Source of the DNA: Lachnospiraceae bacterium UBA3273
Lineage (GTDB): Bacteria; Bacillota; Clostridia; Lachnospirales; Lachnospiraceae
Direction: 5' to 3'
DNA length: 41,706 nt
NCBI GenBank assembly: GCA_002362385.1
Contig: DEUB01000071.1
Location: 1 to 41,706, forward strand
The translations under genes were made by a program, and so were the position numbers. This document shows positions 16,117-23,721 of this stretch, piece by piece. The notes under the pieces were generated by a model. The model saw only the letters and a program-made list of their open reading frames with translations. It made no database searches and had not been told where the DNA came from. Numbering within the stretch: position 1 is the first letter of the stretch; every line of letters begins with the position of its first letter.

Positions 16117-18474
16117 CTACTCTTCCGCAAGCAGCTTGACCGGCTGGATCTTCCTGATCCTTGCACCGGTAAGGACCGCTACCAGAAATGCCGTTCCCGT
16201 GATAAATACCAATGTTATGATCTTATAGATTCCGTCTACATGCATCTGATATTGGTAAATGCCGATGGATTTTAAACAGATGCCTGCAAGGGGTCCTGCC
16301 ACAAGGTCGCATAGGAGACTGCCAAGGAGCGCTCCCGAAACTATAACGGGAAGGCTTGATAAGACCGTCTGCATTAAAAGCTGCCCCGTGGTAAAGCCCA
16401 GCGCCTTATAGACGCCGTAATTTTTCTTTTCCCTGACGATCTTTGTCTTAAGGAGCAGAAACACTACCAAAGACACCACAAAAGCAGTGACGGCCATAAA
16501 AATGATGCAAAGAAGCTTCATTACCAGAATTACGGGTTTTAAGCTTTCCCCGCTCATTTTTTTCCCTTCCACGGCTTCCCTCTGGGGATACTTATCGTTT
16601 AACAGCTTCGCCAGTTCTTTATCGGAAACGCCCTCTTTCGCATATACGCACAGCTGTCCGCATGTACTGCCGCCGTTTAACCGTTCTTCTCCGGCAGTGG
16701 TCATAAGGGCTTTTCTCCCCATATTGTTAATTTTCTGGTCTATGCCGCAGAGAATATAGTCCATTTCTTTTTCCATGCCCTTTACATAGACAATATCCCC
16801 GACTTCAATCCCCAGTTCCTCACAAATAACCACGCTTAACATGATCTCGTTATCAAATTCCGGCGCCCTGCCCTGAATGATCGTCTCATTTTTCAGAAAT
16901 TCGGGCCTGTTCCAGAAATCACATGTAACGGCTGTTTCTTTCCCTCCATAGAGTAACTTGATATCTCCGCTTCCTTCATACAATACTTTATCCACCTCCG
17001 GACACTTTTCAACTTCCTGTCCGAATTCTTTAAGGTCCTCTCCCAAATAAAAAACATCTCCCAATTCCATACCTACATGTTTCAACAGATTATCCGTATC
17101 AACGGCAAAATCCTGATATATTCCGAAACCGATACAGCACACAACGCCTAAAAGCATTACGATCAAAAGGATTCCCAGATTCTTTGCTTTTGCATAGAAA
17201 ACAGACTTTAATCCCAGATTCATCGCAAGGGGCTGACGGGATTTTTCCAGAGGAAAGTAGTTTTTGTGGAAATTATGGTCGGCCATTCCCGAACGGAGGG
17301 CGCTCACTATGGGAAGCTTTACACATTTCCTGCTGCTGTGCCATGCTACAGCCATGGTAACCGGAATGCAGACAGCCATGACCACGGCAGCGCTTTTGGG
17401 ATCAAACCCCTGATTCCACGAAAGTCCTATGATTGACGACATCAGCCTTCCCAGAAAGCCGCCTGTCAGAACGCTTGCACAAAGTCCCACAATGCTTCCC
17501 GTCAGAGACACCAGAAACATTTCCATAACAAAGCTTCCTGTAAGCTGTGACTCCTTATAGCCCGACGCCCGTAAAATGCCGATATTCTTAATATTCATTT
17601 CGCAAAAGTTCCCGATATTGAACCGGGTAATGATCAGTGCGATCCCGATCAAAAGCACTGCAAATACCAGCATAATTCCCATACCGATGCTGGCGGACAT
17701 CGTATCGCCGTATCGCATGGAACTCCATATAAAGCTGAAATTAAAAGTCTGTGTCGCCTCCGGGGACTTTTCATTGATCGCATCGGAAATTTCCATAAGA
17801 AATCTGTTGCTTTCCGTACCCTCCTTAAGCTTTGCCTTGCACTCCATATAGGGAAGTATACTGCTTTTTTCTTCTGCCGCCATTTCCTTTGCTCTTTTGT
17901 CCGTTACATAGCATCTGTAAACGGAAACATTCATGGGATTGGCAAATAGAGGATCTTCATGAAACCCCTTTACCTTAAAATCATAGGTATGCCCGCCTAT
18001 CTCAAAGGAAAATCTGTCTCCCGCCTCTACTTTAAGGGCGCTTTTCATATAATAAGGCAGTAAGATCTCATCATCAAAAAGCTCCCCTTCATATTCGGAA
18101 TAGATCCGGCTGATATTCCGTTCTTCATCCGCCAAAGCGAGCAGAAAGGTGTAATCGTTTTCCGATCTTTCCCCATTTACAATATATCCCGATTTTACGA
18201 CATAATATGCGGACGTTTTTTCAAAGCTTTCCACATCGCCCTGGTCATCAAAAATTTCCTCCATATTATCTGTTGCAGTTTCGGAGGTCAGCATATACCA
18301 GTCGGCGGTATTTGTCAGTTCATACGCCTTTTCCACCACTTTTCCCATATTGGAAAGTGTCGAAATGCTGATATATAAAAGCAGTGCCGAAAGAGTAATA
18401 AGCCCCGTTAAAACAAACGCATCGCTCTTCTTTTTCTTTAAATTGTTTTTTGCAATGAAGTATAAGGAATACAT
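16117..18474 (-). CDS. FtsX-type ABC transporter permease
   Basis: The protein has 785 residues. It begins with SLYFIAKNNLKKKKSDAFVLTG, a membrane segment, then a large extracellular domain, then FtsX core helices around 260-390 and again around 655-785 (MKLLCIIFMAVTAFVVSLVV). The last part reads ARIRKIQPVKLL, a common ending in such permeases. It belongs to the MacB/BceB-like superfamily for peptide or lipid handling at the membrane. The ATPase is encoded directly upstream. I prefer the ATG at 18474, two bases after the ATPase stop; a GTG at 18483 is an alternative. It is the last gene of the regulator-kinase-ATPase-permease set. Confidence 0.88.
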   Translation of the reverse strand: MYSLYFIAKNNLKKKKSDAFVLTGLITLSALLLYISISTLSNMGKVVEKAYELTNTADWYMLTSETATDNMEEIFDDQGDVESFEKTSAYYVVKSGYIVNGERSENDYTFLLALADEERNISRIYSEYEGELFDDEILLPYYMKSALKVEAGDRFSFEIGGHTYDFKVKGFHEDPLFANPMNVSVYRCYVTDKRAKEMAAEEKSSILPYMECKAKLKEGTESNRFLMEISDAINEKSPEATQTFNFSFIWSSMRYGDTMSASIGMGIMLVFAVLLIGIALIITRFNIGNFCEMNIKNIGILRASGYKESQLTGSFVMEMFLVSLTGSIVGLCASVLTGGFLGRLMSSIIGLSWNQGFDPKSAAVVMAVCIPVTMAVAWHSSRKCVKLPIVSALRSGMADHNFHKNYFPLEKSRQPLAMNLGLKSVFYAKAKNLGILLIVMLLGVVCCIGFGIYQDFAVDTDNLLKHVGMELGDVFYLGEDLKEFGQEVEKCPEVDKVLYEGSGDIKLLYGGKETAVTCDFWNRPEFLKNETIIQGRAPEFDNEIMLSVVICEELGIEVGDIVYVKGMEKEMDYILCGIDQKINNMGRKALMTTAGEERLNGGSTCGQLCVYAKEGVSDKELAKLLNDKYPQREAVEGKKMSGESLKPVILVMKLLCIIFMAVTAFVVSLVVFLLLKTKIVREKKNYGVYKALGFTTGQLLMQTVLSSLPVIVSGALLGSLLCDLVAGPLAGICLKSIGIYQYQMHVDGIYKIITLVFITGTAFLVAVLTGARIRKIQPVKLLAEE

Positions 18475-18476
18475 GC

Positions 18477-19232
18477 CTACCACCCCATTTCCTGTAAAAA
18501 CAAGCGCAGCTCTTCATGCCGTTTTTTATCGCCGCTTTCATAATCTCCAAGGAAAAGTTCTCCCGTGATCACGCCGTCCGAAAGGTATTTCACTTTATTT
18601 CCCCTCCTGGCGCAGCGCATATCGTGGGTTACCATGACGATGGTCTGCCCCTCCTTGTTAAGCTCTGTCAGCACGTCCAGGATATGACCGGTATTCCGGG
18701 AATTCAAGGCCCCCGTAGGCTCGTCGGCAAATAACAGCGCCGGGCTGTTGATGATCCCTCTTACGACCGCCACGCGCTGCTGCTCCCCGCCGGAAAGCTG
18801 GGTTGGAAACTTGTTCCACGCCTCTTTTCCTATATCCACCTTGGAAAGCAGTTCCTTTGCCCTCTCTGCGATCCTTTTTCTGTTTTTGTCAGCCAAAAGG
18901 CCGCTTACCATAATGTTATCCAATACGCTCATGGTATCGTTCAAATAGTTCTGCTGGAAGACAAAGCCGCAGTGGTTCCGTCTGAATACCGCCAGCTTGT
19001 CATTACCATATCCCGTGATCTCCTCTCCCATGCACTTAACGCTTCCCAGGGTAGGTTTATCCATGCCCGATAAGGCATAGAGCAGGGTGGACTTGCCGGA
19101 GCCCGAGCTTCCCATAATGACCACAAAATCCCCTTTTTCAATTTCCAGATTCAGGTTCTTTAACACATGCTGCTGCAGCTTCCCCTGGGAAAAGGTTTTG
19201 CATAGATCCTTTGCCGTTAATATTGTTTCCAT
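18477..19232 (-). CDS. ABC transporter ATP-binding protein
   Basis: The 251-residue ATPase has Walker A GSSGSGKST near residue 41, the signature LSGGEQQRVAV near 145, Walker B LLFADEPTGAL near 166 and the switch His in MVTHDMR near 204. This matches the MacB/LolD/BceA group, which pairs with FtsX-type permeases. It powers the 785-residue permease encoded just downstream. A 166-base gap with a TATAAT box separates it from the sensor kinase gene, so it may have its own promoter. Typical neighbours and order suggest antimicrobial-peptide sensing and resistance, which is inference. Confidence 0.93.
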   Translation of the reverse strand: METILTAKDLCKTFSQGKLQQHVLKNLNLEIEKGDFVVIMGSSGSGKSTLLYALSGMDKPTLGSVKCMGEEITGYGNDKLAVFRRNHCGFVFQQNYLNDTMSVLDNIMVSGLLADKNRKRIAERAKELLSKVDIGKEAWNKFPTQLSGGEQQRVAVVRGIINSPALLFADEPTGALNSRNTGHILDVLTELNKEGQTIVMVTHDMRCARRGNKVKYLSDGVITGELFLGDYESGDKKRHEELRLFLQEMGW

Positions 19233-19319
19233 AATGAATAGATCCTCCGTTTATCTCGCATATTTTTGTTTCTGCAGACAATAACTTTCCTTATGGCAAA
19301 ATCATTGACTACAATTCAC

Positions 19320-19325
19320 ATTATA
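19320..19325 (-). promoter_or_regulatory. Probable -10 box of the ABC transporter genes
   Basis: A perfect TATAAT on the minus strand lies about 90 bases upstream of the ATPase start, with only a poor -35 (near TTGCAT or AGATTT). Weak -35 sites are common where a response regulator activates, so regulation by the adjacent two-component system is plausible. Confidence 0.5.
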
Positions 19326-19398
19326 GAAACTTCTTTATGCAAAATCTTTTACTGACTCTTGTTTAATTCTTAACTGTTCCTTAAATCTGAACCGGCCT

Positions 19399-20634
19399 TT
19401 AAACTTTTTTTAAAAACAGCGTTACCCCGAATCCCTCGTCAAAAAAACATTCCACTCCGCCGTGCATCTTCTCCATAAAGCTTTTCACAAGATACATTCC
19501 AAGGCCCGAGCCCGATTCTCCCGCCGCATTGCTCCCCCTGAAAAATTTTTCCGTTACGAGAGGCAGTTCCTCCGCCGGCACGCCCTTTCCTTTATCCTTT
19601 ATGGTAATGCTGATGCCGTCCTTTTCATCCTGAAACCGGACGTTCACGGATGTCCCGGCATATTTAAAGGAATTGTTGACAATGTTGTCGATGACCTGCT
19701 CCATGCGCAGCCTGTCCATCCACAAAAGGCATTCCCCGATCTCGTTTTCCAGCCTGATGTCCCCGTAATATTTTAATTCCTTAAACATATCCGGGATCAG
19801 CGTGCTCCTTTCCTCCACCGGCTCTACCTTAAGGACCTCTAATTCCTCCAAGGTGGCATGGAACATATTGCCCGCCAGGCGGTCTATAGTATCCGCCTTT
19901 GCCGCGATGATCCCCACCTTCTCCAGGGTGTCCTCATTCTTCTCCTTGACTTCCAGGACCTCACAGACCGCCTTGATGGCGGAAACCGGAGTCTTGATAT
20001 CATGGGACAGCTCCGCCACCAGTTCCTTTTTGCTCACGTTTGCAAGATACTCGTTTTCCCTTGCGCGCCGCAGTTCCTCGCGCATAATGTCAAAGCTTTC
20101 CGTAAAGGCCCCGAAAAAATTGCCTTTCTCCATGGGAAGAGGAAAATCCAGGTTCCCCTTTGCTATTTCCGCCGCAAAGGCCTTCAGGGTGGAAAAGGGC
20201 CGGACAAAACAGTACCAGACTACAGCCAATAAAATCCATCCTCCCAGCAAAACCAGTGCGCATACTGCCATGGATATCTTCCTCATCTGCTGCTTCCACT
20301 GATTCTGCAAAAGATTTTCCCTGTCCCAGACGATCTTTCCTGCGATGGCGCCGTCCTTCTCATAATCCAAAACCACATTGCCCCGGGATATGGCTTCATT
20401 CAGCTTAAACTTATAATCCCCGTCCGTCAAAAAAAGGAGACTGCAGTCGTACTCAGTCTCCAAATCCGTTCTTTCCATTCCCGTATCCGCTGCCCGGCTT
20501 ATATTTTTCAATTCCTTATTGTAATAAACCATGTCTAAAACCGTCTGCTCATTTCTGTCTGTTTCCACCCAGAAATAGGCCATGATCATTGCCATAAAAA
20601 GCGTAAAAGCCGCCGCCAGATATTTTATTTTCAT
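19399..20634 (-). CDS. Membrane sensor histidine kinase
   Basis: The 411-residue kinase has membrane segments at about 5-22 and 119-143, an extracellular loop of nearly 100 residues and a HAMP-like segment (about 143-195). The H-box is AELSHDIKTPVSAIK with phospho-acceptor His211. An N-box (VDNIVNNSFKYA), then DKGKGVP, then GSGLGMYLVKSF form the ATP-binding domain. It should phosphorylate the response regulator encoded just upstream (stop and start two bases apart). The extracellular loop is a possible ligand sensor. Order and neighbours fit a VanS/BceS-like cell-envelope stress system. Confidence 0.92.
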   Translation of the reverse strand: MKIKYLAAAFTLFMAMIMAYFWVETDRNEQTVLDMVYYNKELKNISRAADTGMERTDLETEYDCSLLFLTDGDYKFKLNEAISRGNVVLDYEKDGAIAGKIVWDRENLLQNQWKQQMRKISMAVCALVLLGGWILLAVVWYCFVRPFSTLKAFAAEIAKGNLDFPLPMEKGNFFGAFTESFDIMREELRRARENEYLANVSKKELVAELSHDIKTPVSAIKAVCEVLEVKEKNEDTLEKVGIIAAKADTIDRLAGNMFHATLEELEVLKVEPVEERSTLIPDMFKELKYYGDIRLENEIGECLLWMDRLRMEQVIDNIVNNSFKYAGTSVNVRFQDEKDGISITIKDKGKGVPAEELPLVTEKFFRGSNAAGESGSGLGMYLVKSFMEKMHGGVECFFDEGFGVTLFLKKV

Positions 20635-20636
20635 TC

Positions 20637-21494
20637 TTAAATCTCCAATAAATAGCCTGTTCCCCAGACCGTTTTAATAAGCTTTGGACTGCCCGGATCC
20701 TTTTCCAGCTTTTCTCTTAACCTGCGTATATGTACGTTTAAGGTACTGTCTCCGAAAAAAGCGTCTCCCCATACCTTTTCAAAAAGCTTTTCCTTGGTAA
20801 CAATGGTGTTCCTGTTCTCAAAGAGGCACTGCAGCAGTTTAAATTCCTTTGCCTTCAGTTCCACCCTTCTGCCGTCCAAAAAGGCGCAGAAGATGCTTTC
20901 ATCAAGGTACAGCCTGCACGCTTTGTCGTCAGCTGCATCCTCTTCCTCCCGACCGCTTATTTCAGCTGCCTCCCCATTATTACCTGCTGTCTGCCTGCTG
21001 CTTCCCGGGGCCTGCCCGTCCTTCTCTGCCATCTGCCTGCCGTTTTCCGCAGCCTGTCCGTCTTTCTCTGCCATCCGCCTGCCGTTTTCCGCAGCCTGTC
21101 CGTCTTTTCCTGTCGCCTCACGTCCTTTTCCCGGAAGGCGCTTTAAGACCGCCTTTACCTTTGCCAAAAGAATGCTCAGGGTATAGGGCTTTTTGATATA
21201 ATCATCGCCGCCGATATTCAGGGCAACGAGAATATCCTCGTCGCTTTGTCTGGCGCTGATAAACAAAATCGGGATATCGGAAGTCTCCCTTAAGCTCTTG
21301 CAAAGAGCAAAGCCGCTTTCCTCGGACAGATTAATGTCCAAAAGAAGGATGTCCACCTCGTGGGTCAGAAGAAACTCTTTACAGGACGCCGCATCCGCCA
21401 CACAGGCACAGGATACGTCAAAGAGTTCAAAATATTCACATGTCATTTTAGCCAGATCGGCTTCATCATCCACGATCAGACAGTTGTAGTGCAT
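20637..21494 (-). CDS. OmpR-family response regulator with tandem-repeat linker
   Basis: The 285-residue regulator has a receiver domain at residues 1-120 with acceptor Asp53 and the KP pair at 102-103. A winged-helix DNA-binding domain follows at 190-285 (VELKAKEFKLLQCLFENRN to the end). Typical family members are about 225-235 residues. The extra length is a linker (about 125-190) built of a 14-residue unit with KDGQAAENGR, repeated about three and a half times. The ATG lies inside the end of fprA (19-base overlap). It is likely to control the ABC transporter genes downstream, by analogy with similar operons. Confidence 0.92.
   Translation of the reverse strand: MHYNCLIVDDEADLAKMTCEYFELFDVSCACVADAASCKEFLLTHEVDILLLDINLSEESGFALCKSLRETSDIPILFISARQSDEDILVALNIGGDDYIKKPYTLSILLAKVKAVLKRLPGKGREATGKDGQAAENGRRMAEKDGQAAENGRQMAEKDGQAPGSSRQTAGNNGEAAEISGREEEDAADDKACRLYLDESIFCAFLDGRRVELKAKEFKLLQCLFENRNTIVTKEKLFEKVWGDAFFGDSTLNVHIRRLREKLEKDPGSPKLIKTVWGTGYLLEI
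20952..21107 (-). repeat. Tandem 42-base repeats in the response regulator linker
   Basis: Three nearly exact 42-base units and one degenerate one encode residues 130-181. The first two units differ by few bases and the fourth is eroded. Because 42 is a multiple of three, gain or loss of a unit would change only linker length. Confidence 0.85.
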
Positions 21495-22639
21495 AAGCTT
21501 TCCGCCAGTCTTTCTATTTCCTCTTTGTTTGCTTCGCTTAAAGCGGACTTAACCGTAACGACCTGCTCTAAAACTTCCACATCCTTCATAGTCTCCAAAA
21601 AAGCCCGCATCTGCTTTGCTGCTGCCGGCGCCCAGCTTCCGTTTTCTATTAACGCCGCTTTTCTCTTCTGGAAATTTTTCGCCTTCAGATGATGCAGAAA
21701 CTCTTCCATCCATGTAAAGATGCCGCCGTCATAAGTAGATGCCGCTAACACGATCCTGTCATAACGGAAAGCGTCCTCTACAGCTTCCGCCATATCTTCC
21801 CTTGCAAGGTCGCAGACCACTACTTTTTCCGCCCCTTTTTCCCTGAGCTGCTCCGCCATATATTCCGCCGCCTTGGCGGTATTGCCGTGGATGGAGGCAT
21901 AGGCTACAAACACTCCTTTATCCTCGGGCTCATAGCTGCTCCATGTCTGGTATTTGCCGATATAATAAGAAAGATTTTCTTTTAACACAGGTCCGTGAAG
22001 AGGACAGATCATTTCAATATCCAACGCCGATGCTTTTTTTAGCAGCGCCTGTACCTGCATACCGTATTTGCCCACGATATTGAAATAATACCGTCTTGCT
22101 TCACAGGTCCAGTCTTCGTCCGTATCCAGGGTCCCGAATTTGCCAAAGCCGTCTGCCGAAAAGAGTATCTTCTCTTTCTTTTCATAGGTAACCATAACCT
22201 CCGGCCAGTGGACCATAGGCGCCATATAAAAGGTTAAGGTATGCTCCCCTAAGGAAAGTTCCTCCCCTTCCGCAACTACGATCTTTCTATCCTCTAAATC
22301 CTCATGAAAAAACTGTGAGATCATGGGGAAAGTCCTTGCATTTCCCACAAGCTTCGTATCGGGATATTTCTCAATAAATTTCCCGATCAATGCCCCATGG
22401 TCCGGCTCCATATGGGAGATTACCAGATAATCAGGAGTTCTTCCCGAAAGCTCCCGTTCCAGATTGGCAAACCACTGTTCCTCCACTCTTTTATCCGCGG
22501 TATCCATGACCGCAACCTTTTCATCCAGAATCAGATAGGAGTTGTAGGAAACACCGTGGGGTACCCGATACTGGCTCTCAAACAGATCGATATCCCTGTC
22601 ATCCGCTCCGATATACCTGACTGCATCACTTATCATCAT
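21476..22639 (-). CDS. fprA: FprA-type flavodiiron protein
   Basis: The 387-residue protein joins a metallo-beta-lactamase-like diiron domain and a C-terminal flavodoxin domain (from about 243). Iron ligands are visible: His76-x-Glu78-x-Asp80 with His81, His144, Asp163 and His215. The FMN-binding loop is YASIHGNTAKAAEY (248-260). These enzymes reduce oxygen to water or NO to N2O with electrons from rubredoxin-like partners, protecting anaerobes. A GGAGG lies eight bases upstream. It follows metA by 30 bases and overlaps the response regulator start, so they may share a transcript. Confidence 0.93.
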   Translation of the reverse strand: MMISDAVRYIGADDRDIDLFESQYRVPHGVSYNSYLILDEKVAVMDTADKRVEEQWFANLERELSGRTPDYLVISHMEPDHGALIGKFIEKYPDTKLVGNARTFPMISQFFHEDLEDRKIVVAEGEELSLGEHTLTFYMAPMVHWPEVMVTYEKKEKILFSADGFGKFGTLDTDEDWTCEARRYYFNIVGKYGMQVQALLKKASALDIEMICPLHGPVLKENLSYYIGKYQTWSSYEPEDKGVFVAYASIHGNTAKAAEYMAEQLREKGAEKVVVCDLAREDMAEAVEDAFRYDRIVLAASTYDGGIFTWMEEFLHHLKAKNFQKRKAALIENGSWAPAAAKQMRAFLETMKDVEVLEQVVTVKSALSEANKEEIERLAESLCTTTV

Positions 22640-22669
22640 CTTATTTTCCTCCGTTTATCTGAATATTTT

Positions 22670-23575
22670 TTACAGTTCATAAGGCGTTATCTGGTATACG
22701 TAATAATTTAACCAGTTGCTGTAGAGATTATTGCTGTGACTTCTCCATTGCAGACGGGGCTTCTGTGTGGGGTCGTCATTGGGGAAGTAATTTTTAGGGA
22801 CGGCAATATCCAGTCCCTTATTCACATCCCTGAAATACTCATCATGGAGCGTCATACGGTCATATTCCGAATGCCCCATGACAAAAAACTGCTTTCCAAA
22901 GCCTGCCATTGCCAGATATACCCCTGCTTCTTCAGATTCGGCAAGAACGGTCAAAGACCTGCAGTTATGAATATCCTCCGCAGGCACCTCCGTATGCCTG
23001 CTGTGGGGCGCCAGGAAATAATCGTCAAAGCCTCTCACAATGGGAACCTTCCTGTTCATGACCTTATGTTCGAACACGCCGAACACCTTTCGGGGAAGCA
23101 GCTTTTTCTGCAGGCCGTAATGATAATAAAGACCGGCCTGGGCTCCCCAGCAGATATGGAAGGTTGAAGTCACATTGGTCTTGGACCACTCCATTACCTC
23201 CACAAGCTCCTCCCAGTAATCCACTTCTTCATATTCCATATGCTCTACCGGCGCGCCGGTAATGATCAATCCGTCATATTTCTTCTGTTTTATATCCTCA
23301 AAGGTAACATAGAACTTGTTCAGATGGTTTGCGGATGTATTTAAAGAAATATGGCTCTTCATATTGAGAAAGGTAACATCCACCTGCAGGGGCGTATTGG
23401 ATAAAGCCCGTAAAAGCTGCAGCTCCGTATCCTGTTTTACAGGCATCAGATTTAAAATACAGATCTGCAAAGGGCGGATATCCTGATGAATCGCCCTGTA
23501 CTCATCCACAACAAATATATTTTCATTTTCAAGGATCTCCTTGGCAGGAAGATCGCTTTGTGTTTTAATCGGCAT
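22670..23575 (-). CDS. metA: MetA-type homoserine O-acyltransferase
   Basis: The 301-residue enzyme activates homoserine in methionine biosynthesis. Catalytic Cys142 is in HICWGAQAG, His235 in VMGHSEYD and Glu237 follows. Residue 111 is Glu in GAPVEHMEY. In the characterised Bacillus cereus enzyme, Glu at this position selects acetyl-CoA, while Gly as in E. coli selects succinyl-CoA. So it is predicted to be a homoserine O-acetyltransferase despite its family name. Full length, with a GAGGG ribosome site. It has its own promoter and is followed by fprA. No SAM riboswitch is seen in its leader. Confidence 0.94.
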   Translation of the reverse strand: MPIKTQSDLPAKEILENENIFVVDEYRAIHQDIRPLQICILNLMPVKQDTELQLLRALSNTPLQVDVTFLNMKSHISLNTSANHLNKFYVTFEDIKQKKYDGLIITGAPVEHMEYEEVDYWEELVEVMEWSKTNVTSTFHICWGAQAGLYYHYGLQKKLLPRKVFGVFEHKVMNRKVPIVRGFDDYFLAPHSRHTEVPAEDIHNCRSLTVLAESEEAGVYLAMAGFGKQFFVMGHSEYDRMTLHDEYFRDVNKGLDIAVPKNYFPNDDPTQKPRLQWRSHSNNLYSNWLNYYVYQITPYEL

Positions 23576-23612
23576 GACAATACCCTCTTTACTTTATTCG
23601 TATTTCTTTACT

Positions 23613-23641
23613 ATATTAACACCTTTTATCCGATACGTAAA
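23613..23641 (-). promoter_or_regulatory. Sigma-A promoter of metA
   Basis: Minus-strand TTTACG (23636-23641), 17-base spacer and TAATAT (23613-23618). Only about 35 bases of leader remain, too short for a SAM riboswitch or T-box. Confidence 0.65.
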
Positions 23642-23721
23642 CCGCGGCAAAGCCTTCCGTCAGAAATCCGCTCCTCAAAAAAATCTGTGCTGGCACTCCC
23701 TGGTACATGGGCCGGGAACGA

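Noticed and set aside
20794..21186. Plus-strand open frame with Pro/Ser/Phe repeats opposite the response regulator
   Set aside because: It is open only because the 42-base repeat is a multiple of three; the opposite strand encodes conserved regulator domains.
23576..23721. SAM riboswitch or T-box before metA
   Set aside because: The promoter lies about 40-65 bases from the start codon and no conserved riboswitch core or T-box sequence is seen.
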